A stretch of DNA of 64,000 bases, taken from positions 5,001-69,000 of the forward strand of contig JASJOG010000570.1 of the NCBI GenBank assembly GCA_030142905.1, in the 5' to 3' direction. The position numbers were made by a program, and so were the translations under genes. Source of the stretch: Heliopora coerulea. Lineage: Eukaryota; Cnidaria; Anthozoa; Scleralcyonacea; Helioporidae. Each line of letters begins with the position of its first letter. The first letter of the stretch is position 1. Below are positions 1 through 10,600 of this stretch, piece by piece. The notes beneath the pieces are model-generated. The model was given only the letters and a program-made list of their open reading frames with translations, was not told the origin of the DNA and did no database searches.

Positions 1-303
1 AATGGGCAACAAGAGAGCGTTCGTAAATTTTACCCACCAAATTTGTTATATTGCACAACACCACCAGCTAACGATCAGCTAAAAATTATTACCAAGGTTG
101 GTGTGGATGATGGAAATCCTGGAAAGTTATGGAATTTTACAATTCTAAATCCAGGTTTGGAAAACATTTTGGCAAAACGTTCAAGAAAATCGGAACATCT
201 GCGGGGACATGATACAAATACCTGTCCTTTTGCAATTCACGTAGCTCACACAAAATTAGCATTGTTTGACTTGACATCTCAACCCACCGCACCATTTTTT
301 TAG
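1..303 (+). CDS. Unidentified ORF fragment, open at the left window edge
   Basis: A reading frame is open from the first base of the window to a TAG at 301-303, about 100 codons, so it may be the tail of a longer coding exon. The first internal start-like codon is at position 43, but nothing marks it as a true start. The product is mixed hydrophilic and hydrophobic, with no signal peptide, membrane span or motif that I recognise. It lies on the strand opposite the cGLR-a exon, 150 bp away. It could be an exon end, a transposon fragment or chance. Confidence 0.25.
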   Translation, partial: NGQQESVRKFYPPNLLYCTTPPANDQLKIITKVGVDDGNPGKLWNFTILNPGLENILAKRSRKSEHLRGHDTNTCPFAIHVAHTKLALFDLTSQPTAPFF

Positions 304-451
304 GATTTCCAAAGTTATGAATTATGGACTTCCTCGTGAGTGGTCAAGGAAAAGAAAAGGAATTTTTATTGACCAAAAAGTGTACGAACTATGGTTTATA
401 AGTGTTACGAAGTATCACGCATTTCTAAAAATTCAGACTAATAGTGCCTAC

Positions 452-782
452 CTGATTCTCCTTTCCCTAGTTTTCTGTCTCTGCGTTTGAGAACTGGTTT
501 GACATCTTTCATTACAAGCATCAAATCAAACTCATCCGGAGATTGAGTTTTCACTCCTTCATAAGAACTTCCAGTGTATAGAATTTCTTCAAAACGGAAC
601 AGAGGGTTTTCCGCCGCCACTTCAGCCAAAATGCTCTCAACAACACTTTTCCAAATACACAAAGCTTCTGTTCTCTCGCTGTTTTCAAATGTAACTTTGG
701 CCGCGTAGAATTTGTTTAAAGCATCACGTAAGTCTGCGTTAGATTGCACCGTCTTCTGCAGTCTCTTCCCTTTCTTCCTCAT
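452..782 (-). CDS. cGLR: cGAS-like receptor (cGLR-a), exon 1 only
   Basis: This is the first coding exon of a Mab-21/cGAS-family nucleotidyltransferase: an ATG at 782 and 110 codons, ending in phase 1 at a GT donor (GTAGGC). Members sense nucleic acids and make cyclic or linear nucleotide second messengers. Residues 71-72 are the Gly-Ser of the nucleotide-binding loop, and 'SPDEFDLMLV' supplies the first two metal ligands (Glu84, Asp86). A helical segment with 'ERTEALCIWKSVV' precedes them. The exon aligns along its length with exon 1 of cGLR-b (19190-19451): both have a Gly-Ser, then E-F-D-L-M-L, and both end in phase 1. The third catalytic Asp and the Mab-21 C-terminal domain should lie in exons to the left of base 1, so activity cannot be judged here. 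Alternatively it is a duplicated first exon without a gene. Confidence 0.82.
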
Positions 783-1305
783 AGCTTTCTTTATTAAAAG
801 GTAGTCTGTTTACGTGTCAACTCGTCACTCATCTGGGCTTCTGACTTCTGAGAAATTTAATTCAGTTTTTGGACTTGTCATCAGTCTCCTTTCCCCGTAG
901 ACACAGTAGAACGAGCTATTTCCGGATATATGTACACTTATTTCCATGATAACTTTAAAGTCACAAAGATGCACAAAAAGTAAACTATGAAACGTTAAAA
1001 CTCGTCCACGCAACGCTACATGACGGAAGCTACTCAGCTTCTCTAAGTGGAGATCGCAGAATTGCATGTTAGTCGACCACACGACCAGGCCGGATAGAGA
1101 TATAGAGCGTACATGCAAAAGGTAAAGAATACTAATGATATTTGCATGTTAGGTAGCGTCTACTCCATTCTGTTGAAGGGCTTTCGAAGAAGAGCGGTAG
1201 CCTCACAGCAAATGAAGTTATGGTCAATAGGACAACGAAAATCAGGATAGCGAAGAAACGTTACACATCTTAGCTGACCCGAGCGAGGAACCAGGCAGGA
1301 ATCTT
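783..1305. other. Upstream region of cGLR-a
   Basis: About 520 bp between the cGLR-a start codon and the PLE palindrome. It should contain the promoter and 5' UTR, but I see no clear TATA box or other recognisable element. The ORF at 825-1118 (minus) has no recognisable family features. Confidence 0.4.
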
Positions 1306-1457
1306 AATCTTAGAACAAATATTAACGCCCAGCAAAGTACACGTAATAAGGCCACCAGAGTATGAATAAATTAAATGAATATCGTATTTACAAGGTTAAA
1401 GATATAAAGTAGGTGTTATGTTATAAGATGTATGAGAAACGGAAATGGATAGAATGG

Positions 1458-2323
1458 TTAAAAGAGAGAGAAGGGAACAGAGCTTAGATTGACATTCAAG
1501 GAAGGTTTAAGTTTAGAAATAATAAGACTTTCTCTTGCCGAAAGTTCAGAGGCAGAAGAACAAGAGGATAGGATTTTGAAGTCGTTGAGTGATGCAGTGT
1601 GACCAGTCTTAGTAAGATGAGTTGAGACGCTGGAAGGTGAAGGATTAAGAAGTTTTTTACCTGTCAAGGCAGAGACTCCTAGATGATCAGACGCTCAGCC
1701 CACATACAATGCAGAGCAGCATTGACACGTGTAAAAGTAAACAACACAAGATCTCAGAGCTTTAGGAATCCCATTCCTAAAGTTGAAAAGACTAGCAAGT
1801 CGCTTGCCTGGTTGAAAAACAAGACGAATTCTAATGTGAGGGTAAACTGAAGAGCAGAGTTTTAAAATTTGAGTGCGGATTTGAAGAAAATGACAACCAA
1901 TGAAGGGAAGAGAAAAGTATAAAACCTTTCTGGGGAGTGTGTGAATGACTGATTTGGTGGTAAAGGTTTTGTCCAAGAAAAGAGAAAAGCATTTGTCAAA
2001 TAAATGGGTAGGAAAGCCATTGAGATTAAAGATACGTAATTTTTTAACATTTCAAGTTCTTTATGGAAATTTTCATAACTAGAGCAGATGTTGAAACAAC
2101 GATGGAGTAGTGATAGAATTAGGCCTTGTTTGTAACTGAAAGGTATGAAGCTGTGAAAATTTGTGAAAAGACCAGTGAATGTGGGTTTACGATAAACAGA
2201 GGTGGTGAAAGTGCTGTTATGATGGGTGATGTTGATGTCAAGAAAAGGTAATGATCGGTTGGATTCAATACCAAAAGTAAAGTTTATATTTAGATGATGA
2301 CGGTTAAGGAAATTCAGAAACAA
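1458..2323 (-). pseudogene. PLE reverse transcriptase/GIY-YIG remnant, left arm
   Basis: Mirror copy of the right-arm remnant at 2447-3312, with the same frames and the same breaks. The RT C-terminal part (1862-2323) has the PLE signature 'LPFLDINIT' and 'SVYRKPTFTG'. A frame change leads to the linker and the start of the nuclease ('TCQCCSALYVG'), then a TGA, then the nuclease tail ending 'SVPFSLF'. No RT catalytic motifs upstream of this are present, so the copy is 5'-truncated and inactive. Confidence 0.85.
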
Positions 2324-2446
2324 GGGAATGTGATCAAGGGAATGGAAAAGTATAAATCAATCATCAACATATCTACGATAGTAGCTGGGCTTATATGTTG
2401 ATATGTTGATTGCTTTTTACTTTTCCATTCCCTTGATCACATTCCC

Positions 2447-3312
2447 TTGTTTCTGAATTTCCTTAACCGTCATCATCTAAATATAAACTTTACTTTTGGT
2501 ATTGAATCCAACCGATCATTACCTTTTCTTGACATCAACATCACCCATCATAACAGCACTTTCACCACCTCTGTTTATCGTAAACCCACATTCACTGGTC
2601 TTTTCACAAATTTTCACAGCTTCATACCTTTCAGTTACAAACAAGGCCTAATTCTATCACTACTCCATCGTTGTTTCAACATCTGCTCTAGTTATGAAAA
2701 TTTCCATAAAGAACTTGAAATGTTAAAAAATTACGTATCTTTAATCTCAATGGCTTTCCTACCCATTTATTTGACAAATGCTTTTCTCTTTTCTTGGACA
2801 AAACCTTTACCACCAAATCAGTCATTCACACACTCCCCAGAAAGGTTTTATACTTTTCTCTTCCCTTCATTGGTTGTCATTTTCTTCAAATCCGCACTCA
2901 AATTTTAAAACTCTGCTCTTCAGTTTACCCTCACATTAGAATTCGTCTTGTTTTTCAACCAGGCAAGCGACTTGCTAGTCTTTTCAACTTTAGGAATGGG
3001 ATTCCTAAAGCTCTGAGATCTTGTGTTGTTTACTTTTACACGTGTCAATGCTGCTCTGCATTGTATGTGGGCTGAGCGTCTGATCATCTAGGAGTCTCTG
3101 CCTTGACAGGTAAAAAACTTCTTAATCCTTCACCTTCCAGCGTCTCAACTCATCTTACTAAGACTGGTCACACTGCATCACTCAACGACTTCAAAATCCT
3201 ATCCTCTTGTTCTTCTGCCTCTGAACTTTCGGCAAGAGAAAGTCTTATTATTTCTAAACTTAAACCTTCCTTGAATGTCAATCTAAGCTCTGTTCCCTTC
3301 TCTCTCTTTTAA
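2447..3312 (+). pseudogene. PLE reverse transcriptase/GIY-YIG remnant, right arm
   Basis: RT C-terminal region in frame 2447-2908, then a frame change into 2794-3075, which carries the linker and the nuclease start 'TCQCCSALYVG'. A TGA at 3073-3075 stops it. In the same frame 3103-3312 gives the nuclease tail. Compared with the related fragment at 55008-55331, about ten residues after the YVG/YIG tripeptide (the stretch around 'QTRRLLHTRI') are missing. The RT catalytic core (YVDD box) is absent. This is a dead 5'-truncated PLE; it and the 55-kb copy belong to one lineage, sharing the 'LTGKK' and 'SVP..LF' ends. Confidence 0.85.
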
Positions 3313-3411
3313 CCATTCTATCCATTTCCGTTTCTCATACATCTTATAACATAACACCTACTTTATATCTTTAACCTTGTAAATACGATATTCATTTAAT
3401 TTATTCATACT

Positions 3412-3446
3412 CTGATGATGTTGCGAGACGCAACGAAACGTTAGTC
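3412..3446 (+). ncRNA. Hammerhead ribozyme-like motif in PLE tail
   Basis: CTGATGA (3412-3418) is followed by a perfect 6-bp hairpin (GTTGCG/CGCAAC with an AGA loop, 3420-3434), then GAAA (3435-3438) and a minimal stem III, AC-GTTA-GT, ending in C at 3446, the expected cleavage base. PLEs are known to carry type I hammerheads with a very short stem III. There is one extra T between CTGATGA and stem II. Stem I is only weakly supported (TTTATT near 3400 could pair with AATAAA near 3452). It may be an inactive relative. Confidence 0.5.
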
Positions 3447-3526
3447 CTGTTAATAAACTTATTTCTTTTATAAGTCATGGCCTTATTGCGTGTACTTTCC
3501 TGGGCACTAATATTTGTTCTAAGATT

Positions 3527-4249
3527 TAGCTGACCCCTTGTTCAAATAAGACATTGACATGTACATGTAGCACTTTGGCGTTCATTGCCATTGTTTTCAT
3601 GAGAAAGTTAAATAAAAAATAAAAAAAGTTGAAAGCAATTGATTGTTTGTAAACACGATTTGCCTGTTGTCAGTACTGATAGGGTCAATTCAATAACATC
3701 ATTACTGAAACGAAATCCTGTCGATGAAGCTGGGAAACTTCGGTCATCTCCTTGACTGACCGCAGAAGTTCTTTTATCGCTATTGGACGACTAACAAGTA
3801 TTTGTTCCAAAGCGCACTATGAGACCTTTTATCAGATCTAAATTGATCGTTCACCCATCTAATATGTCTACATATACTGGATAACCCTATCAGATGGCCA
3901 AGCTGTTCTTTTTAGAGGTCTAGTACGGCCACCACTCATGGGTCCAGTCAGTGGTGTAGTTCTAAAATCTTAGGAAGGGCAACGCTGTGCACCATGACTT
4001 ATCCCAGCGTCCCGACCCAAGAAATGTAGCGTTTCTACCTTATAAAATCATGCCAACAGTCAACACACGTATCAATACATTAATCCGCACAAGTGTTTGA
4101 ACAGGGTACACCTTACTTAAACTATACAAAAGTCTCCTTGGTTAATAAAAGTTATCCAACTATTTTAGTAACAGTGCGATCTCATGCAATGCCAGATCAA
4201 TTTAATCATGCAATTTGCATGTGCCCCTGTTTAGTTTACTGGGGACTGA
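3527..4249. other. Intergenic, no gene seen
   Basis: About 720 bp without a supportable coding region. A CAGTGGTGTAG string near 3949 resembles a hAT terminus, but no partner end or target duplication was found. Confidence 0.4.
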
Positions 4250-4620
4250 TTAGGAGGATCTTAGGGGTTGATTACATGGAAAAGTTTCAGCATGGAAGAC
4301 CGGGTTGTAAAAAGCCCCGATTACATAAGATATTTTAGCCCGGGCTGAAGCTGAAATGGGAACTGAACCTGAAATGGGAACTGAACCCAGGCAGGAATTT
4401 CTCGGTAGCCTTTGTTCTTTTGGCAATTTACATCTTCTTACGTGCGTCAATCGTCATTTCAGGTCAGGCTGAAATTTTTTCGTGCGATTACATAGGATTT
4501 CTAAGCCCGGTTAGCTCAAACCGGGCTGAAACTTCCTTTATGTAATTGCGAACTCCGTTTTTCAAGTATTTTGCCAGAAGGCCGCGCTGAAATTCTCCAT
4601 TTAATTAGCCCCTTAGTAAG
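4250..4620. repeat. Cluster of GGGCTGAAA-type repeat units
   Basis: Several diverged units contain GCCCGG or GGGCTGAAA next to GATTACAT, ATGTAATT or TTAATTAG (for example near 4334, 4510, 4528 and 4590). Within the cluster a stretch of about 20 bp built on TGAAATGGGAACTGAACC occurs twice in a row (about 4350-4388). This looks like a degenerate MITE or simple dispersed repeat. No coding content. Confidence 0.5.
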
Positions 4621-4659
4621 GGCTAATCAATAGTCACGAGTATAATAAAGGATTTTACA

Positions 4660-5085
4660 TCGGAAGTGAAGCTGAACGGCCACGAGGGGTCGTAGGCCCC
4701 GAGTGGACGTTCAAACTTCACGAGCAATAATGTTAAATTCTTTAATCACACGAGTGAACATTGATTAACCACCTTATCTCATCACTCACCCACAATAAAA
4801 TAGTTTGTTTTTTTTCCAGTTTAAAGTCGAAGAGACGTTGGCCGTTAGAAATTAAGACATTCACTTATTAGTATGCAATAAGCGTTTATTACATTGATTT
4901 CAAAGGAGAGCAGTGTCATAAGTCGTCAACACACTCCTGAATACTAATGACTGGACTAAAGGATTTAACGCTTCTGTTGAAACAATGAATTGTGGGTGTG
5001 TAATGAGATAAGGAAGTATAACGTTAGTCATTCAAAGTTTTAGGAAGTATAACGCTTGTCATTCAAAATTTTTGGTAGGATAACG
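4660..5085. repeat. Nested inverted repeats (foldback cluster)
   Basis: An imperfect hairpin of about 20 bp per arm lies at 4666-4722 (GTGAAGCTGAACGGCCAC against its complement). A second pair, about 4764-4797 and 4985-5018, is built on CCTTATCTCAT..CACCCACAAT and its reverse complement, 190 bp apart. At 5014-5085 a unit of about 33 bp (GGAAGTATAACG..GTCATTCAAA) is repeated in tandem. The structure suggests non-autonomous DNA elements. Confidence 0.5.
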
Positions 5086-6232
5086 CCGTTATCCCGCGTT
5101 ACCCTAGGGTTACACCCCTGGAGTTCAGTGTAAGTACAGGAGGAAACCGGAGTACACGTTGAAACCCTGCGATGCCTGGTAAAGTCAAACTGGACAATAC
5201 TCTTCCCACACGTGACCAATGTAACTTTAATCAGGTAATTGCGTGGAACCTGGATCGAGGCCCAGTTGTAGTGATGAAAGACACGTGTACCGCCATTTCG
5301 GGAAATTCAAACTTTAATCATTGAAAATCGGTATCGGCTTAACTTGCAACAGATGGGCTACTTGCGATGCTGTTGCTATTATGTTGGTGATAATTCATAA
5401 CTGACGTTGTATCACTTGCATGTGACACCCACCACGGTCATCATCTTTGTCGTTTCAGGCTCAATTAGGGATTGATTGAAACCAACCCTTGCAGTATTTA
5501 AACTGATTCCTATAAAAACCCACACGACGAACTTGAACGGCCAACACGATACTTAGCTTAGTTAGCTAACCCAATTTTCGAAATAATTTGGGTTACATGT
5601 CCAGAACGAGGCCAAGACAGGCTTGATAGGTGTCTTAGCTCTTTATCTGGGCTGGGAGGGGGCAGAATTTTTGATTTGTAGCTCTAGACCATACCTACAA
5701 AGCTGTTGCCGTGGTAACCTCGAGTTGAAGGGTCACATTTTTTACTTTTGAAAAGAAGTTAAATAATTGCACTTTTTTGGACAAAATCTTCGAAATACTT
5801 GTTACAACTAAATACTAGTTCAAAAGGAAAATATCTCCAGTTTCAAAAATGTTTTTTTAAATCCAAAAACTTTCATTCTTCGTTTGAGTTTAGTATGAGG
5901 TCATCTTGTTGTATTTACGATGCTATCATAACGCCACGTTTCATACAACATGTATATCAAGAAGATGAAAAATAGTAGCAAATGGCAAAAAACGTTATAT
6001 TGTAAACTAAATATGTGAAAAGATTTATCAATTAAATTCAAGAAGCTTTAAACTAAGTCTGACACCATTGTGACGTCACAAATAAGCAAAACCAACAAAA
6101 CTAAAATAAACTTTTTCTCATGTTATAAATTCTCCCCTCAATCTTTAACATTAAATAGTTTTCTTTGCGGTAAATTTTTGGAGAAATACCAGTGATAAAC
6201 AATAGCATTTACTCATTCGAGGCGGACGCCCT
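5086..6232. other. Intergenic, no gene seen
   Basis: About 1.15 kb with no supportable ORF, RNA gene or clear repeat. Confidence 0.4.
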
Positions 6233-6275
6233 CCCCTTGACAAGTAAAATCATCAGGCGTTAACCAGAGTAAAAT
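6233..6275 (-). repeat. Dispersed GACGATTTTACTC motif, copy 1
   Basis: In reverse orientation this matches the motif ACTCTGG.TAACGCC.GA then GATTTTACT.GTCAAGGGG seen at 38259-38300, 41357-41507, 46405-46455 and 61153-61195. The 41-kb copy shows that it is part of a foldback element. Confidence 0.55.
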
Positions 6276-6888
6276 CATAGAAGTCTTATGTTGCCGGGAA
6301 AATATTAAAAAAGCAGGTAAAAGCAACAGTTGAGTGACGCAATAATGACGCCACCAAGTATATTGAATCAAGAAATACTTAATTTTGTGTAACATTGTAT
6401 ATGCAGTATTTCTGCCAATTTTCATTGAAATAGGCACAATACTAATGAAATTATGGTGAAGGAACAAATCGGACCCTCCCAGCCTTCCTAGGAGTAAAAA
6501 GAGCCCAGCCCAGATAGGATTAGAGACTCGAGACTTCTGAGACTAGGATACATCTGTGCGGAAGAAGGTATTTTTAGATCTCTAGATTGACGTGGCATAC
6601 CCAGTCCGAACGGCGTCGGCTAAACGCAAAGCTGGAGAACCACATTAAAGGAGTATAGGTGAAGACCCCAGTATATTTTTTCGTAATCACCGCACTCTCC
6701 GTTAATAACAAGTTCTTATTGCTAGCAGTTTTTGTTGAAAAACAAAGGCCAAAGTCACATTCCACTGAATACCTTACCCAACTTTTATGTCTTTTATCTT
6801 CAAAGTATCCCAAATTTTTCGCAACCAAAACCACCCAAACAATTGCTCGAGAAAAGAACACAAAGGATCGGTACTCAATCACCATTCC

Positions 6889-6894
6889 TTTATT
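6889..6894 (-). promoter_or_regulatory. Possible polyadenylation signal of cGLR-b
   Basis: AATAAA on the minus strand, about 245 bp downstream of the cGLR-b stop codon. It is the first canonical hexamer noticed there. Placement is an inference only. Confidence 0.3.
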
Positions 6895-7136
6895 TCCTTA
6901 AAAAATGGGAAAACAAGCTTACAGGCTTAAGGAAATGCATTACATGACAAAGGAAACGCTTTGTTAAAATTTAAATTATTGTGGAGCATTTTGAATGCTT
7001 AAATTTTTAAAAATCAATGTAATCACTATTTTCCTGTTCGACAGGTTGAAATCAATCAATTCTGAGGGACAATCGAGACTTTATATCAAATGGTCACTTT
7101 CCTTTGAATTTAGTGTTATATCCACTACGCAACAAC

Positions 7137-7648
7137 TTATGAACTTGCACTTTCAAAATAACGCACTGGATCTTTCATAATTTCTTCCAATTTTCTAGTG
7201 ATGGTATCAAAATGGGGCTTCTTGAAGTTGTGCATGAGGTTGACATTATTCAAGAAATAATGGGGGAAGTTTTCATTTTTCACATAGGACAAAATTTTAT
7301 TAACGGCGCTCGAAAACCTATCTATGAGCTTCTTTTGATTCCAGTCTTCCCCACTTGGGTATTTTTCGCTCTCCCAGAAAATCAAGGTCTTCATGTGATA
7401 TGACTTCAAAGGCACTGATTGGAGCTGGGGGTCATTGGATATAATGGCTTTCAGGATTTGCAGAACTCTTCGGCGAACCGAGTTTGAGTTGCCAGAATCT
7501 ACTTTTCTCATGATGGTCTTCTCTGCTTCTGAAAATGAAAACCTCCACAGAAACTTTCTGTCCTCACCATTGTTTCTGTCCGGTTGCTTAGCAACAACAT
7601 GGCATCCTCTTTGATGTACTTCATTGATCAATTCTGCATTTGGCCAAC
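7137..7648 (-). CDS. cGLR: cGLR-b exon 4 (Mab-21 C-terminal domain)
   Basis: The acceptor is CCCTTTTAG before 7648. Two bases complete a Gly codon, followed by 169 codons and a stop at 7137-7139. It encodes residues 192-360, with the Mab-21 hallmarks 'WRFSFSEAE', 'VLQILKAI' and 'SYHMKTLIFWESE', then 'WNQKKLIDRF' and 'FPHYFLNNVNL'. The frame stays open 39 nt upstream of the acceptor, but that part is intronic. Confidence 0.9.
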
Positions 7649-10600
7649 CTAAAAAGGGAAAGTACTTATAGAACTTAAAAAACATTTTTAGATGAATTTA
7701 TGTCATAAAACTGATTTACGTGAGATAAATTTTGTTTACGACGGTCGGTTAAAATTTTGTTACGAAAGTCTGTACACAAGTAGTGAGGAGCGCAGAATCC
7801 AGTCTGTTAATGAAACTCAATCTTTACCCTCAAATTAAGGGTTTTTCTGATCTTTGCTCAACCAAACTTGAGTTTTTTTAAGTTTTTGAGTCACCACAAC
7901 GTTCATCAAACCTCCTCTAGCTTTTCCACGATTCAAGATTGGAAGTCCTGACGTTTCAAGTCCACAATCTACCTCTTCACTGGCTAATTTTCCCTGACGT
8001 CTTTCCTTGATAGTTAAAGTGGTCCAAAGTTTGTCAGAGCAAAAGTATAAAGTGACCAAATGGCAACTACAGGTACGCCCAGTTCAGGATTCTTCAGAAT
8101 TTGCATAAATGAGATCATCCCTGAACAGAAAATTTTCATGATAATCTGGCACTGCCAAAGTCAACTGAAAAATGTTGACTTGAGCAGGATATAAAACTCG
8201 CACTTTCGGGATAACGGTCCGCCCCTCTACCGGTTGAGCTGAAATAGAATTGAAACATTGTAAATCCTCCCATGGATAAACGTTAAGTTGTTACGAGAAT
8301 ATCTCATGCACTTAAGTTGGATTAAAACTCGCCTCAAATCCATAAACACTCTACAACTCAACAGGAAGAGCAGCGGACCGGTATCCCGAAGGTGCTAGTT
8401 CAAATCGCGCTCGAGTCAACATTTTTCAGTTGACTTCGGCAGTATCTGATAATCACGTTCTTTTCCGTTCGTGTATCCCTGAGGATGATTCTGAAATAAA
8501 AACGATCATACCTCATGATGCACACTTTAGAAACGACAAGACATTGAAACACATCTTCGGTATCGTGCAAGGTATGCATCTCTTGACCTCAGTTTTATCT
8601 CGAATTTTGCCTGTGTTGGATTGTACAATCTGTAGATAACTACCTTCAGCCGTGTCCCCATTGGGAATAAATTATTATCATGAAGAAGAACCCGCTCGCT
8701 CGTTCCTGTGCTAAAAATTTATCAGACTAAATCCCTTGAAATGATGACGTAACTAACAATGTCTAATCCCCTCACCCACCGCGCGAAGCGCGGTGCGAGG
8801 GCCGAAAGCCCAAGCGGGCAAGGGTACTAATGTCGACGTGCGTGGAGTCCTTTTACATGTGTGGTGACTAGGGTGAAAAATTCTATGTTTGTAATATATA
8901 TACATGTAGGTATATATTTAAGGATTCCGGTAACTCATGAATGCCGTGTGCAAGCTAGGGGACTGGTATGTTGTTGACCAAACCTTACTTAGGTTACTTA
9001 GCTCCGTATTGAAGCAAATCGATTTGGTCTCGTTCCGATTTGGTCTTGTCCAGCAAACGAAATGGCTTTCTTGGTGCTTGCGGCTGGTTTCACTTTTGGG
9101 GACTTTCTTAGTAAAAGGACAATTTATGACTTGAAAGAGCAGTTCTCACAGTTAGCTCCTTGGAATATGCATTGGCCACTTTTTGCAGCAGTGCTTGGTC
9201 TTGGCTCTTTCTTATGAATATCAACAAAAGATGTAAGGGAACTCGCTTGCTGTCAGGACATTTGCTAAGCGACTAAGTGTAAATAAAACATTCTTCGCTG
9301 ATGTTGAATAGATGCTGATTTGTATAAATTTCGAGAATTTTCACGTTCTTGTAACCACTTAATGGGGTTACACAATCACAGGTACGTCTGAATCGAGTAG
9401 CTTTTTTAGCCAAATATTATCGCCTGGATTTTGCTAGTGTTTATTGCTGAAGTAGAATGAAGATTCTGGTTCATTCTTCTCTGTGGGATGATGGTTTTTG
9501 AATATTTTGTAGTATTTAATCCGACAGCGTCCAGGGTAAATTGTTTGAGAAATGGGATTAAACACTCATCGTCCAGAAGACTTGTCCAGGCCGTGACAGA
9601 CTTTGGATGCTCTCTCCGCTTTCCAATCAAGGATTTCATTGTCTCATTTAGGACCGTTCTCCGTATGAAATGTCGCCCCACAGAAGATATCGGGAATTAT
9701 TTTCTGGCTCGAAACAAAATGCAACGTAAACAATCACCAGGTAACACGCTGCAAAGCTACTTGTTTTTGGTCACGAAACTGTCCTTCAGCAAAACATTTG
9801 TCCACTTCAGTCTTTCTCACTTCTCGGGAGGCTTGTGGATGATGATCTTTACCGTACTGGACCAGTAACGCTTTCATCAGGAATTTAAAACCTCTGAAGA
9901 AAGTTTAAAAGTTTAAAGCAGCCTTCTTTTTGCAAATTCAACGTTGAACCGTTTGGGTTAAGGTGCCGCTGAATGCTTTGTTGAAAATACGTAAGAATTG
10001 CAGGTTTGTACGCTACGCCATTTTTGTTTTTTACGAAAGATTTACACAGGAAAAAAGTACGTCTTTTACTTCTCTCTACTCGTTCTTCTTTTGACTAAAG
10101 TTTGCACAAAGTTTGCTTGTCGTATTTTGTTGTATGCTAAGTATTTTTCCGATTTTTGGTCAGTTATAAAAATCCAGAACTCGTTCATGTTTTCTTTGTT
10201 TATTTCGTCGGTTTCGTAATTTGTTTCATCTTCGTCACCAAAGTCTTGTACCTCCGCATGAATACTTAGCATAAATCTCCGCCATAGCATCTTCTAATAG
10301 ACATTTGCAACCAACTTTGAGGCAACGTAGAATTTACCAGTTTTTTAGGGCAAAAAATATCAATTATAAATTTTTCAATCATAAGCTGTCCGTAATGTTG
10401 GTATCCAACCGGTAACTTTTGAGAATGTTCGAATTTTAAGACGGAAAGCCTGGTCATCTAATAAAAAATCTTTCTTTAAAGCAAAATGAGTGAAAAGTTT
10501 GATTGGAAAATGACTCGAAATACCTCAAGATCGCAACCAATACAGGGTCTTGATACGAACATCCATTGTTTAGCAGTAGAATTGTCAGAATGGACCTCTT

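Larger units (their letters stand above)
1306..3526. mobile_element. Head-to-head Penelope-like element palindrome
   Basis: Two PLE fragments are arranged as a giant inverted repeat. The arms are 1306-2372 and 2393-3526, around a 20-bp spacer centred near 2385-2386. From 1458 to 3312 the arms are symmetric about a single axis (paired coordinates sum to 4770), and they encode identical reading frames. The 3' ends point outward. Each arm carries the C-terminal part of a PLE reverse transcriptase, a degenerate GIY-YIG nuclease and a 3' tail. The arms differ near the outer ends: about 64 bp containing a hammerhead-like motif is present on the right (around 3412-3475) and missing on the left (near 1355). 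Confidence 0.9.

Noticed and set aside
3949..3975. CAGTGGTGTAG string as a hAT terminus
   Set aside because: No partner terminus or 8-bp duplication found.
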